Shown here piece by piece: positions 1-5,496 of a DNA stretch of 5,496 nt (positions are counted from its first letter, which is position 1; the number at the start of each line of letters is the position of its first letter). The position numbers and the translations under genes are program-made. The notes under the pieces were generated by a model. That model worked only from the letters and a program-made list of their open reading frames with translations. It searched no databases and had not been told where the DNA came from. Origin of the DNA: Oligoflexia bacterium (GTDB lineage: Bacteria > Bdellovibrionota > UBA1018); assembly GCA_903854365.1 (NCBI GenBank), contig CAINWE010000071.1, forward strand, positions 1 through 5,496, given 5' to 3'.

Positions 1-91
1 CTGGCAGCAAGAGGGCAACTTTAGAAGGGTATCGTCCCTCGAGTCTCGACATCGATTTGTAAAACTTTTCAGAAAGCAATTTCTTTCCCAT
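1..91 (-). CDS. nuoE: NADH-quinone oxidoreductase subunit E (NuoE), N-terminal fragment cut by the window edge
   Basis: An open frame starts at ATG 91-89 and runs off the left edge after 30 complete codons with no stop. The peptide begins MGKKLLSEKF and contains EGRYPSKVALLLP, which fits the start of NuoE proteins, where a short helical N-terminus leads into an 'RYP-K-(A)ALLP' stretch before the thioredoxin-like domain. NuoE (24 kDa subunit) carries the [2Fe-2S] cluster N1a next to the flavin subunit NuoF in the NADH-oxidising module; its four cysteine ligands would lie beyond the window. It follows nuoD by 25 nt, the usual order C-D-E, and has a good AAGGAT site 6 nt before the ATG. The identification rests on a short peptide plus position, so it is likely but not certain. 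Confidence 0.8.
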   Translation of the reverse strand, partial: MGKKLLSEKFYKSMSRLEGRYPSKVALLLP

Positions 92-97
92 GATTAG

Positions 98-103
98 ATC
101 CTT
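98..103 (-). promoter_or_regulatory. Ribosome binding site of nuoE
   Basis: AAGGAT on the minus strand ends 6 nt before the ATG at 91. It supports this start for a gene of which only 30 codons are visible. The same hexamer precedes nuoB and nuoC. Confidence 0.65.
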
Positions 104-116
104 GTCCGCAACCGCG

Positions 117-1367
117 TTAACGGTCCAATTCTCCGGCGATGATATTAATACTTCCGAGTGCAGCCACCATGTCAGCGATTTTCTCGCCTTCTACCATGGG
201 GCTAATCCCCTGAAAATGCCAGACGGACGGACCACGAATTCGCATGCGATGAGCACGAGAGGCACCCTTGCTCACAATATAGAATCCCAACTCTCCATTA
301 GCAGCTTCAAACTGGGTATAGGCTTCTCCCGGAGGGACCTCAAAACCGGTCATAAAAAATTTGAAGTGATGGATCATTCCTTCCATCGTGTTGTGTACGA
401 CCGTTTTTTCAGGAATCCGCACCCGCTTGTCCTCAGACCAAATCGGGCCCTTTTTCATTTTGTCTGCACATTGACTGAGGATATTCAATGACTGTCGAAT
501 TTCACTCAAACGTACCATATAACGATCAAATACGTCCCCATTTTGAGCGACAGGCACGTCAAACTCGACCTCTTTGTATAGGAGACAAGGCTGATCTCTT
601 CTCAAATCGAGGTCAATACCTGCAGCTCGAGCATTAGGACCTGAAAATGAGTACTGCATGCAGTCTTCTTTGTTGAAAACTCCTACGCCAACCGTTCTCT
701 TTTTCCAAATCTTGTTGTTAGTTAACAACTCGTCCATCTCATCAATCACTTTGCGCGTCTTCTCAACCCAGGCCTTTAACTCGCGCTCGAATCCATCGGG
801 AGCGTCTGCCATCAAACCACCGATCCGAGTGAATGAAGTGGTCAAGCGCGCGCCACACAGTTTTTCGACGAGGGTGTAAGCCTCTTCCCGCTGATGAAAG
901 CCATAGAGGAAGAACGAAAAAGCGCCCAAATCTACAGCATTGATACCGATACAAATCAGATGATCCATAATCCGGGCGAGTTCGCAGCAAATCATGCGAA
1001 TCCACATACATCGCTCCGGCACTTGGATCCCCATCAGTTTCTCTACCGCCAGCGCGTAGGTCACATTATTAATGAGAGCGGAACAATAATTCAGGCGATC
1101 CGTATAGACGGTAAAATTATGGAAAGTCCTATTTTCGCCCAGCTTCTCCTTAGCCCGATGAGTAAAGCCAAACTCGCAGTACGACTTTTCGATCGTCTCT
1201 CCGTTGAGTTTAGCCACCATCCTTAAAGCCCCGTGCATCGCCGGATGAGTAGGTCCAATATTCACCACCACGCGGGCATCACCCCAAAGGTCATCTGGAT
1301 CATGCTCAACCTGATATCCAACTGGAAGTTCGATCTGGCTTCTTCTGCCTTCTCTTGTATTTGTCAT
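117..1367 (-). CDS. nuoD: NADH-quinone oxidoreductase subunit D (NuoD, 49 kDa subunit)
   Basis: A complete 416-residue protein, normal for an unfused NuoD. The 49 kDa subunit sits at the foot of the peripheral arm and, with NuoB, forms the quinone-reduction pocket next to cluster N2. Visible family motifs are NIGPTHPAMHG (residues 37-46), ENRTFHNFTVYTDRLNY (78-94), YALAVEKLMGIQVPER (104-119), VDLGAFSFFLY (145-155), RIGG (181-184), GDVFDRYMVR (277-286) and a GELDR end. The quinone-site His and Tyr known from Thermus Nqo4 (His38 and Tyr87) correspond to His45 and Tyr94, both kept. Two places differ from the common pattern: GFTHRA (67-72) where GY-HRG is usual, and VSKGAS (365-370) where VSDG is usual. 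The ATG at 1367 lies 9 nt after nuoC, and a GAGG site overlaps the nuoC stop, suggesting coupled translation. It is separate from nuoC, unlike the E. coli fusion. Confidence 0.97.
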   Translation of the reverse strand: MTNTREGRRSQIELPVGYQVEHDPDDLWGDARVVVNIGPTHPAMHGALRMVAKLNGETIEKSYCEFGFTHRAKEKLGENRTFHNFTVYTDRLNYCSALINNVTYALAVEKLMGIQVPERCMWIRMICCELARIMDHLICIGINAVDLGAFSFFLYGFHQREEAYTLVEKLCGARLTTSFTRIGGLMADAPDGFERELKAWVEKTRKVIDEMDELLTNNKIWKKRTVGVGVFNKEDCMQYSFSGPNARAAGIDLDLRRDQPCLLYKEVEFDVPVAQNGDVFDRYMVRLSEIRQSLNILSQCADKMKKGPIWSEDKRVRIPEKTVVHNTMEGMIHHFKFFMTGFEVPPGEAYTQFEAANGELGFYIVSKGASRAHRMRIRGPSVWHFQGISPMVEGEKIADMVAALGSINIIAGELDR

Positions 1368-1373
1368 GACCCG

Positions 1374-1377
1374 CCTC
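1374..1377 (-). promoter_or_regulatory. Ribosome binding site of nuoD overlapping the nuoC stop codon
   Basis: GAGG on the minus strand uses the last base of the nuoC TAG stop and ends 6 nt before the nuoD ATG. Ribosomes finishing nuoC would be placed directly on this site, which fits coupled synthesis of NuoC and NuoD, partners in the peripheral arm. Confidence 0.5.
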
Positions 1378-1943
1378 TACTTCAACCGCTCAGGATCGAC
1401 TGCCTGAGAATCCGTAAAGATTTGATACCCTCGAATTGGGTAATCTTTTCTTAGGGGATGCCCCACCCAACGCTCATCCATTAAAATACGTCTGAGATTG
1501 GGGTGACCACTAAATGTAATCCCAAACATGTCAAAAACTTCTCTCTCAGCCCAGTCTGCGCCCTTCCACAAAGACACCGCCGAAGGAATCGCCTCTCCCT
1601 CGGGTACTCTGACCTTGATTCTAATTCGACAAAGCCGGCTATGCGAAAACAGCTGGTAGGCGACCTCAAATCGCGGACTGCCAGACTCATCCGTCGCAGT
1701 AATATCCGCAAGAAATCCATACTCAAAACCGACTGACTCTTTAAAATACTTTAGGACTTCTAAAATTTTTGAACGCTGCACATAAACAATCGGAACGTCG
1801 GTCGGATAGGTATCGGGCATTTTAATGTCTTCGATGCCTGCCCCAAACGTGTCTCGCACTTGAGAAATTTGACTGTTCCAAATTTCTCCAAACTTGACCG
1901 CCCAGTCGCCGCCATTTCCCGGTATCGGATGTCTAATATCCAT
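1377..1943 (-). CDS. nuoC: NADH-quinone oxidoreductase subunit C (NuoC, 30 kDa subunit)
   Basis: A complete protein of 188 residues, a normal length for unfused NuoC. NuoC is a structural subunit of the peripheral arm, without cofactors, that packs on NuoD and helps hold the quinone module. The 30 kDa family signature is clear: SLWKGADWAEREVFDMFGI (residues 124-142), followed by F-GHPNLRRIL (144-154) and GHPLRKDYP (161-169). The N-terminal 40 residues are not recognisable and look lineage-specific. The C-terminus stops shortly after the signature, with no NuoD fusion. The ATG at 1943 follows the nuoB stop by 13 nt and has an AAGGAT site 5 nt upstream. The start is well supported because that site leaves little room for an alternative. 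Confidence 0.97.
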   Translation of the reverse strand: MDIRHPIPGNGGDWAVKFGEIWNSQISQVRDTFGAGIEDIKMPDTYPTDVPIVYVQRSKILEVLKYFKESVGFEYGFLADITATDESGSPRFEVAYQLFSHSRLCRIRIKVRVPEGEAIPSAVSLWKGADWAEREVFDMFGITFSGHPNLRRILMDERWVGHPLRKDYPIRGYQIFTDSQAVDPERLK

Positions 1944-1948
1944 GCAAA

Positions 1949-1954
1949 ATCCTT
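1949..1954 (-). promoter_or_regulatory. Ribosome binding site of nuoC
   Basis: AAGGAT on the minus strand sits in the 13-nt nuoB-nuoC gap, 5 nt before the nuoC ATG. Confidence 0.6.
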
Positions 1955-1956
1955 CT

Positions 1957-2454
1957 TTATACCTGTTTCAGTTGCGCTAAGCGCCGCTGTGAATGAGTTT
2001 GGCCTTGTGCAATTAATTCTTGCAACCTCATCAAACCGTGAATCACACCCTCTGGAGCTGGTGGACAACCGGGAATATAAATATCTACTGGAATCATGGT
2101 ATCAATGCCTTGAAGCACGCTGTAAACATTAAAGATGCCCCCAGAGGAAGCGCATGCACCAAAAGACATCACATACTTGGGATCACTCATCTGATCGTAA
2201 ACGGTTTTCAAAACTGGAGCCATTTTGAGATTAATAATGCCAGCCACAATGAGAAGATCACTCTGACGAGGCGAAAACCGAATCACCTCGGCGCCAAACC
2301 TAGACATATCGTAATCTGCCGCCAATGAGGCCATCATTTCAATGCCGCAGCAGCTCGTTCCAAAAGGCAGAGGCCAAATCGAATTCTTGCGCCCCCAATT
2401 AATGAAGTCGTCTAATCGAGTAGTGACGTAACCTACTGATCCATCTTTGCCCAT
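1957..2454 (-). CDS. nuoB: NADH-quinone oxidoreductase subunit B (NuoB, PSST subunit, cluster N2)
   Basis: A complete protein of 165 residues, close to the family's usual 160-220. NuoB binds the [4Fe-4S] cluster N2, the last electron carrier before quinone. All four expected ligands are visible: the tandem Cys35-Cys36 in GTSCCGIEMM, Cys101 in SFGACASSGG and Cys130 in YIPGCPPAPEG. Other family stretches are MSRFGAEVIRFSPRQSDLLI (residues 50-69) and the MAPVL-VYDQM region (78-89). The protein starts directly at the conserved domain with only a short polar leader (MGKDGSVGYVTTR). The ATG at 2454 has an AAGGAT site 6 nt upstream. It lies 65 nt after nuoA, the widest gap in the window. The intact ligand set argues for an electron-transferring, quinone-reducing complex rather than a degenerate locus. 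Confidence 0.98.
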   Translation of the reverse strand: MGKDGSVGYVTTRLDDFINWGRKNSIWPLPFGTSCCGIEMMASLAADYDMSRFGAEVIRFSPRQSDLLIVAGIINLKMAPVLKTVYDQMSDPKYVMSFGACASSGGIFNVYSVLQGIDTMIPVDIYIPGCPPAPEGVIHGLMRLQELIAQGQTHSQRRLAQLKQV

Positions 2455-2460
2455 AAATCA

Positions 2461-2466
2461 ATCCTT
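2461..2466 (-). promoter_or_regulatory. Ribosome binding site of nuoB
   Basis: AAGGAT on the minus strand ends 6 nt before the nuoB ATG and is preceded by an A-run. It lies at the downstream end of the 65-nt nuoA-nuoB spacer, in which no convincing promoter or terminator is seen. Confidence 0.6.
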
Positions 2467-2519
2467 TTACACTTCGTGTCCAGCACTGTAAGATCCGCCA
2501 CCAAGCGAGCCGATCCTAC

Positions 2520-2879
2520 TCACTCCCACTCGAGAGCGCCCTTCCTCAAAACGTAGATATATCCGATCAATAAAATTCCGACGAAAAAGCCCATTTCAAC
2601 CAGAATAAACGCGTTTACAGCAAGATATTTTTTGTAAACTACCGCCCACGGGTAAAAGAAAATGGCCTCAACATCAAAAAGAAGAAACAAAATCGCAACT
2701 AGATAAAACCGCACTGAAAACCGATGATGAGCGGAGCCAAACGAGGGAACTCCACACTCAAACGGTCTGTTTTTTCTAGGGTTGGGTATACCTCTACCCA
2801 AAACCGTCGTAAGAACTAAAGCGCCCAAACCAACGGTAAGCCCAGCCAACAGTAAGATAAGCACCGGGATATAAGTCAT
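2520..2879 (-). CDS. nuoA: NADH-quinone oxidoreductase subunit A (NuoA, ND3 homologue)
   Basis: A small membrane subunit of 119 residues with three hydrophobic helices (roughly 3-28, 56-80 and 88-110), as in ND3/NuoA. It sits at the joint between the membrane and peripheral arms. The TM1-TM2 loop carries NRPFECG (residues 37-43) with the conserved Cys42. TM2 has VRFYLVAILFLLFDVEAIFF (56-75), with Asp69 and Glu71 matching E. coli Asp79 and Glu81, and the chain ends in the usual KGALEW. A longer reading from TTG at 2918 would add 13 residues and overlap the end of nuoN. I prefer ATG 2879 because MTYIPVLILLL matches the normal NuoA start. Neither start has a clear Shine-Dalgarno site. It lies 32 nt after nuoN and precedes nuoB. 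Confidence 0.96.
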   Translation of the reverse strand: MTYIPVLILLLAGLTVGLGALVLTTVLGRGIPNPRKNRPFECGVPSFGSAHHRFSVRFYLVAILFLLFDVEAIFFYPWAVVYKKYLAVNAFILVEMGFFVGILLIGYIYVLRKGALEWE

Positions 2880-2894
2880 GGCTTTTTTATAGCC
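2880..2894 (-). repeat. Small inverted repeat immediately before the nuoA ATG
   Basis: GGCT and AGCC are complementary 4-nt arms around an A-rich 7-nt loop, ending at the base just before the chosen nuoA ATG. The stem is weak and may be chance. It stands where a Shine-Dalgarno sequence would be expected, and none is present there. Confidence 0.25.
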
Positions 2895-2911
2895 CGTTGT
2901 GAGACCGGGGG

Positions 2912-4378
2912 CTACCAAAAAATAAAACCAAGGGATTCTCCCGCTCCCTTGAGTACGAGGCCTGCGAAGATTCCAGCCAAAGTCATGGGCACCACCAGCA
3001 CCCCAAGGTAAACTCTTCGGGCCAATCTAGGAACCACTGGACGCGAGGGCTTCTTATAGTCCCCCACCAAATGGTATGAAAGCCTCGCTACCGCCACCGA
3101 AGAGAGCACCATGGCAAAAACACTGACCAGCGCCAACGGATAGCGACCACTACCGATGACCGAGCCAATGAGAGTGAATTTCCCGATGAACCCAGGAAAT
3201 GGCGGGCTTCCAACAAGGCAAAACAGGAAACCGATGAGACAAACGCACTCAAAAACATCGCGACTCAACATACCCCGAAGGTCATGAATGCGATCTGATC
3301 GAATTTCGTCAAACAAGTAGGCAAGCACATAAAAAATCCCAGTCAGCGTAAAAAGCTGGATGACCAAATTATACAGGAGTGCCGCGATTCCCACTTGATC
3401 TAAGACTAAGAGGCCCATCATCATAAAACCTGTCTCAGCGACAACCAAGTACCCCACGAGACGCTTCGCTGACTCCTGCTTCATAGCCAAAAGGGATCCC
3501 ACCATCATCGTCAAACCCGAAACGACTGAAAAAATCTGTGTCCAATCAATGCCGCCCAACACTTCCCAGCGTCCTTCGGCCAATCCAGGCTGAGTAAAGA
3601 CAACGGTTAGAAATCGAATCGCCAGCGCAAATCCAGCCGCCCGAGCGCCCACCGAAAGGAACGCGGCAGTCGGGGTGGGAGCTCCTTCCATAATATCTGG
3701 AAAAATTAAATACATTGGGAAGGCCCCGATTTGAAAACTCATCGATAGAAAAATAAATGAAAATACCACCAACATCACCTGCGGCGGCAAGGGCCTAACT
3801 AATAACGCTTTGTGCATCCCATAAATATTAAGGGACTGAGTATGAGCAAATAGAATTGCAATTGCGTAGAGTAAAAGCGCTCCAGCTACCGCACCAAAAG
3901 CTAAGTATTTAACGGCTGCTTCAGTCGAGAGAATCGATCGCCGACCAAATGCCGCCAGAAAATAGGACACCACATTCAAAAACAACAACGAAAGGTACGC
4001 AAGGATCACGTCGGCTGCCGATGCAACTAAACACATTGCCAGCGAAGACGCCAATACCAGGGCAACGTACTCGGTCCTGCGGCCAGCGTTAATTTCTTTC
4101 GTTTGCCCCACAGCAGAAATACTCAGAGCTGCCAAAATGATAAAAATCAGCTTAAAAAATAATGAAAAACCATCTAAACACAGCCCGCCATCAAACACTG
4201 GTGTCGGGCCAAGCCGATAGCTATACAGAGTATAAAAAAAAGCCGATCCCAATCCGAGCAATGAAATGGCGGTGATTAATCTAAACTGCTCTCCTTCGTG
4301 TGCAATTTCACTTGCAATCACAAAGGCAAGAGTCACGGCAATCAAGATCTCTGGCATGATATACACGAACTCTTTCAC
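2912..4378 (-). CDS. nuoN: NADH-quinone oxidoreductase subunit N (NuoN), divergent antiporter-like membrane subunit
   Basis: A polytopic membrane protein of 488 residues, the usual NuoN length. NuoN is the innermost of three Mrp-antiporter-like subunits that translocate protons in the membrane arm. Family marks are STEAAVKYLAFGAVAGALLL (151-170), FPDIMEGAPTPTAAFLS (226-242), KRLVGY (305-310), DLRGM (366-370) and PFPGFIGKF (393-401). The key ionisable residues are unusual when aligned by eye to E. coli NuoN: Glu133 becomes Leu near 131-132 (no acidic residue from 124 to 152), Lys217 becomes Gln216, Lys247 becomes Arg246 and His305 becomes Glu315. Lys157 and Lys400 (E. coli Lys158 and Lys395) remain, and the PFHLWTPD motif reads PMYLIFPD. 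The GTG start at 4378 has a strong GAGGGAG site 6 nt upstream. It follows the NuoM-like gene by 57 nt. It is NuoN by its closing position before nuoA and its motifs, but the function may be altered. Confidence 0.9.
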   Translation of the reverse strand: MKEFVYIMPEILIAVTLAFVIASEIAHEGEQFRLITAISLLGLGSAFFYTLYSYRLGPTPVFDGGLCLDGFSLFFKLIFIILAALSISAVGQTKEINAGRRTEYVALVLASSLAMCLVASAADVILAYLSLLFLNVVSYFLAAFGRRSILSTEAAVKYLAFGAVAGALLLYAIAILFAHTQSLNIYGMHKALLVRPLPPQVMLVVFSFIFLSMSFQIGAFPMYLIFPDIMEGAPTPTAAFLSVGARAAGFALAIRFLTVVFTQPGLAEGRWEVLGGIDWTQIFSVVSGLTMMVGSLLAMKQESAKRLVGYLVVAETGFMMMGLLVLDQVGIAALLYNLVIQLFTLTGIFYVLAYLFDEIRSDRIHDLRGMLSRDVFECVCLIGFLFCLVGSPPFPGFIGKFTLIGSVIGSGRYPLALVSVFAMVLSSVAVARLSYHLVGDYKKPSRPVVPRLARRVYLGVLVVPMTLAGIFAGLVLKGAGESLGFIFW

Positions 4379-4384
4379 ACTTTA

Positions 4385-4391
4385 CTCCCTC
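4385..4391 (-). promoter_or_regulatory. Ribosome binding site fixing the GTG start of nuoN
   Basis: GAGGGAG on the minus strand lies 6 nt before GTG 4378. This is the strongest Shine-Dalgarno match in the window and favours the GTG over the in-frame ATG seven codons later. Confidence 0.7.
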
Positions 4392-4403
4392 TTCAGGTAA
4401 GAT

Positions 4404-4437
4404 TCAGTCTCTCAATTAGCAATTAGATCGTCAGTCT
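4404..4437 (-). repeat. Short direct repeats in the NuoM-NuoN spacer
   Basis: On the minus strand AGACTGA occurs twice (4437-4431, overlapping the upstream stop codon, and 4410-4404). Between the copies is a perfect tandem pair of CTAATTG (4426-4413). The repeats are short and AT-rich. They might be a regulatory or slippage remnant, or chance; no promoter can be assigned with confidence. Confidence 0.3.
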
Positions 4438-5496
4438 ACTTCACAGTAGATAAGACTGTAAGCACTGTAGGCCTAATCAAATTAATCAATGGCTTTGGGT
4501 AAATACCAAAAAACAGCAGCCCTAACACCACAGGTAAGAGATAAGCCCTCTCTCTAAAAGTCAAATCTTTAAAACTTTCTGACTTTTCTGTAGCTTTCCC
4601 TAGAAAAATAAATCGATACATGGTGAAGAGATAATACGAAGCTAGCAACAGCGCCCCCCCAGAAATGACAATCGTCAGCGGATGAACCGAATAGCTGCCA
4701 ATAATAATGAGCGCGTGTCCTACAAATCCGCCAAATCCTGGAAATCCCAATAACGATGCCACGACCACTCCAGCGATCACAGCCACCACGGGAGCGCGTG
4801 TGACAATTCCACCCAACCCACTTTCACCATTCTCGGTCATAAACCGAGTACCCCCGGTTCTCTCGGCAATAATTCCAGAAAAAAGCCCGAACCCGGCAAG
4901 CCCTAGGCCAATAATGAGCTGCTGATACACCGCTCCAACAACGCCAATCGGGTTAATCGACCCAACCCCCATCAAAACTAAGCCAACTTCGCTCAAGCAA
5001 ATGAAAGCTAAAAGCCTCCTGAGCCCCTTCTGAGCGACCGCACAAATCCCTCCGATCAACAAATTGAGAATCCCAACTCCCACAATCCACTGATAGGCAG
5101 AGTGAAGCGACTCAGGAAAGAGCACGTAACAGTAACGAACAAACAAATACAAGGCAACGGGCACAACCCCAGCACACAAGGCAACAAACACTGAAGAAGG
5201 AGCCTCTTGAGACACCTCCGTAAACCAACCATGAACTGGCCAAATAGGCGCCCGAAGCGACAGGCCAGCACTCATCAAACTAAAAGCAACTCCTGCTACC
5301 GATAGCTCAAAGCCTAGAAAATTGAATTCCTTCCCACTAATTTTTCCCCCAGCTAACTCCCTCAATGAGAAGGTATGGGGATCCAGGGAATAATAGATCA
5401 AAATCAAAGCTGAAAAGATAATGGTGCCGGCAACCATACCAAAAGTATTGTAAACCATGGATAACGACGTACTTAAAATTGATCCTTGAAAAAATA
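4436..5496 (-). CDS. nuoM: NuoM-like proton-channel subunit of complex I, 5' end beyond the window
   Basis: The frame is open to the right edge with no stop (first complete codon 5494-5492) and continues twelve codons above the Met at 5458, so that Met is internal, not a start. About 352 residues are visible, the C-terminal two thirds of a NuoM (usual length near 500). Numbering from that Met, NuoM marks are PIWPVHGWF (71-79) then EAPSSV (85-90), KGLRRLLAF (144-152), GLPG-like LLGFPGFGGFVG (236-247) and FGIYPKPLI (317-325), matching the NuoM end GFYPQPIL; there is no long NuoL-type C-terminal helix. Key residues differ from E. coli NuoM by eye: Lys234 is Arg69, Lys265 is Pro100, the His of the AHGLS motif is Ile183, Glu407 is His248, and SH-G reads SE-G (Glu157). 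The equivalent of Glu144 lies outside the window. It may be a divergent or second NuoM. It precedes nuoN by 57 nt. Confidence 0.85.
   Translation of the reverse strand, partial: FFQGSILSTSLSMVYNTFGMVAGTIIFSALILIYYSLDPHTFSLRELAGGKISGKEFNFLGFELSVAGVAFSLMSAGLSLRAPIWPVHGWFTEVSQEAPSSVFVALCAGVVPVALYLFVRYCYVLFPESLHSAYQWIVGVGILNLLIGGICAVAQKGLRRLLAFICLSEVGLVLMGVGSINPIGVVGAVYQQLIIGLGLAGFGLFSGIIAERTGGTRFMTENGESGLGGIVTRAPVVAVIAGVVVASLLGFPGFGGFVGHALIIIGSYSVHPLTIVISGGALLLASYYLFTMYRFIFLGKATEKSESFKDLTFRERAYLLPVVLGLLFFGIYPKPLINLIRPTVLTVLSTVK

Noticed and set aside
90..491. 133-codon plus-strand open frame opposite nuoD
   Set aside because: It is fully antisense to the conserved nuoD C-terminus, has no recognisable protein features, and its start falls inside the nuoD-nuoE junction; a shadow of the real gene.
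894..1226. 110-codon plus-strand open frame opposite nuoD
   Set aside because: Antisense to conserved NuoD motifs, no family resemblance and no ribosome binding site seen.
1760..2068. 102-codon minus-strand frame across the nuoB-nuoC junction
   Set aside because: It overlaps the end of nuoB and the start of nuoC in another frame, both of which have strong family motifs.
2020..2328. 102-codon plus-strand open frame opposite nuoB
   Set aside because: Antisense to the NuoB cysteine-ligand region; its composition mirrors the real gene.
2469..2479. ACAC-GAA-GTGT hairpin in the nuoA-nuoB spacer as a terminator
   Set aside because: Only a 4-bp stem with a 3-nt loop and no U-run after it; far too weak for an intrinsic terminator, and nuoB clearly continues the operon.
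2912..4378. nuoN as a decaying pseudogene because key residues are missing
   Set aside because: Full length, uninterrupted, good ribosome binding site, hydrophobic helices and several conserved motifs retained; substitution rather than decay fits better.
5456..5458. ATG at 5458 as the start of the NuoM-like gene
   Set aside because: The frame stays open for twelve more codons to the window edge, and a start here would remove the first several membrane helices expected of a NuoM.

Overview
The window lies inside a respiratory complex I (NADH:quinone oxidoreductase, nuo) operon, read entirely on the minus strand. In transcription order, from the right edge to the left, it holds: a NuoM-like proton-channel subunit (5' end cut off), nuoN, nuoA, nuoB, nuoC, nuoD and the first 30 codons of nuoE (cut off at the left edge). 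No convincing gene lies on the plus strand. There is no RNA gene, mobile element, CRISPR array or recognisable terminator, and no gap between genes exceeds 65 nt.

Layout: 5496-4436 is the NuoM-like gene. A 57-nt spacer follows, then nuoN (GTG start at 4378), nuoA (best start ATG at 2879), a 65-nt spacer, nuoB, nuoC (13-nt gap), nuoD (9-nt gap) and nuoE (25-nt gap). Close spacing, a Shine-Dalgarno-like site before most genes and one shared direction indicate one polycistronic unit. NuoB, C, D and E belong to the peripheral arm: NuoE is part of the NADH-oxidising module, while NuoB/C/D form the cluster N2 and quinone-reducing module. NuoA, N and M belong to the membrane arm. NuoC and NuoD are separate proteins, unlike the fused NuoCD of E. 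coli.

Organism: a bacterium with a 14-subunit-type complex I, probably Gram-negative and respiring. Moderate base composition, separate nuoC/nuoD and the order M-N-A-B-C-D-E suggest a lineage outside Gammaproteobacteria. A Bdellovibrionota or delta-proteobacterial type is a guess only.

Most interesting: the peripheral-arm genes and nuoA keep their diagnostic residues, but both antiporter-like subunits are strongly divergent at the charged residues that carry protons in well-studied complex I. By eye, against E. coli sequences recalled from memory, the NuoM-like protein has Arg, Pro, Ile and His where E. coli NuoM has Lys234, Lys265, a TM-helix His and Glu407. NuoN has Leu, Gln, Arg and Glu where E. 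coli NuoN has Glu133, Lys217, Lys247 and His305, keeping only the Lys395 equivalent. This may be a complex I with altered or reduced proton pumping in its M and N modules. The subunits placed upstream of nuoA, instead of at the operon's end, are also rearranged relative to the classical nuoA-to-nuoN order.
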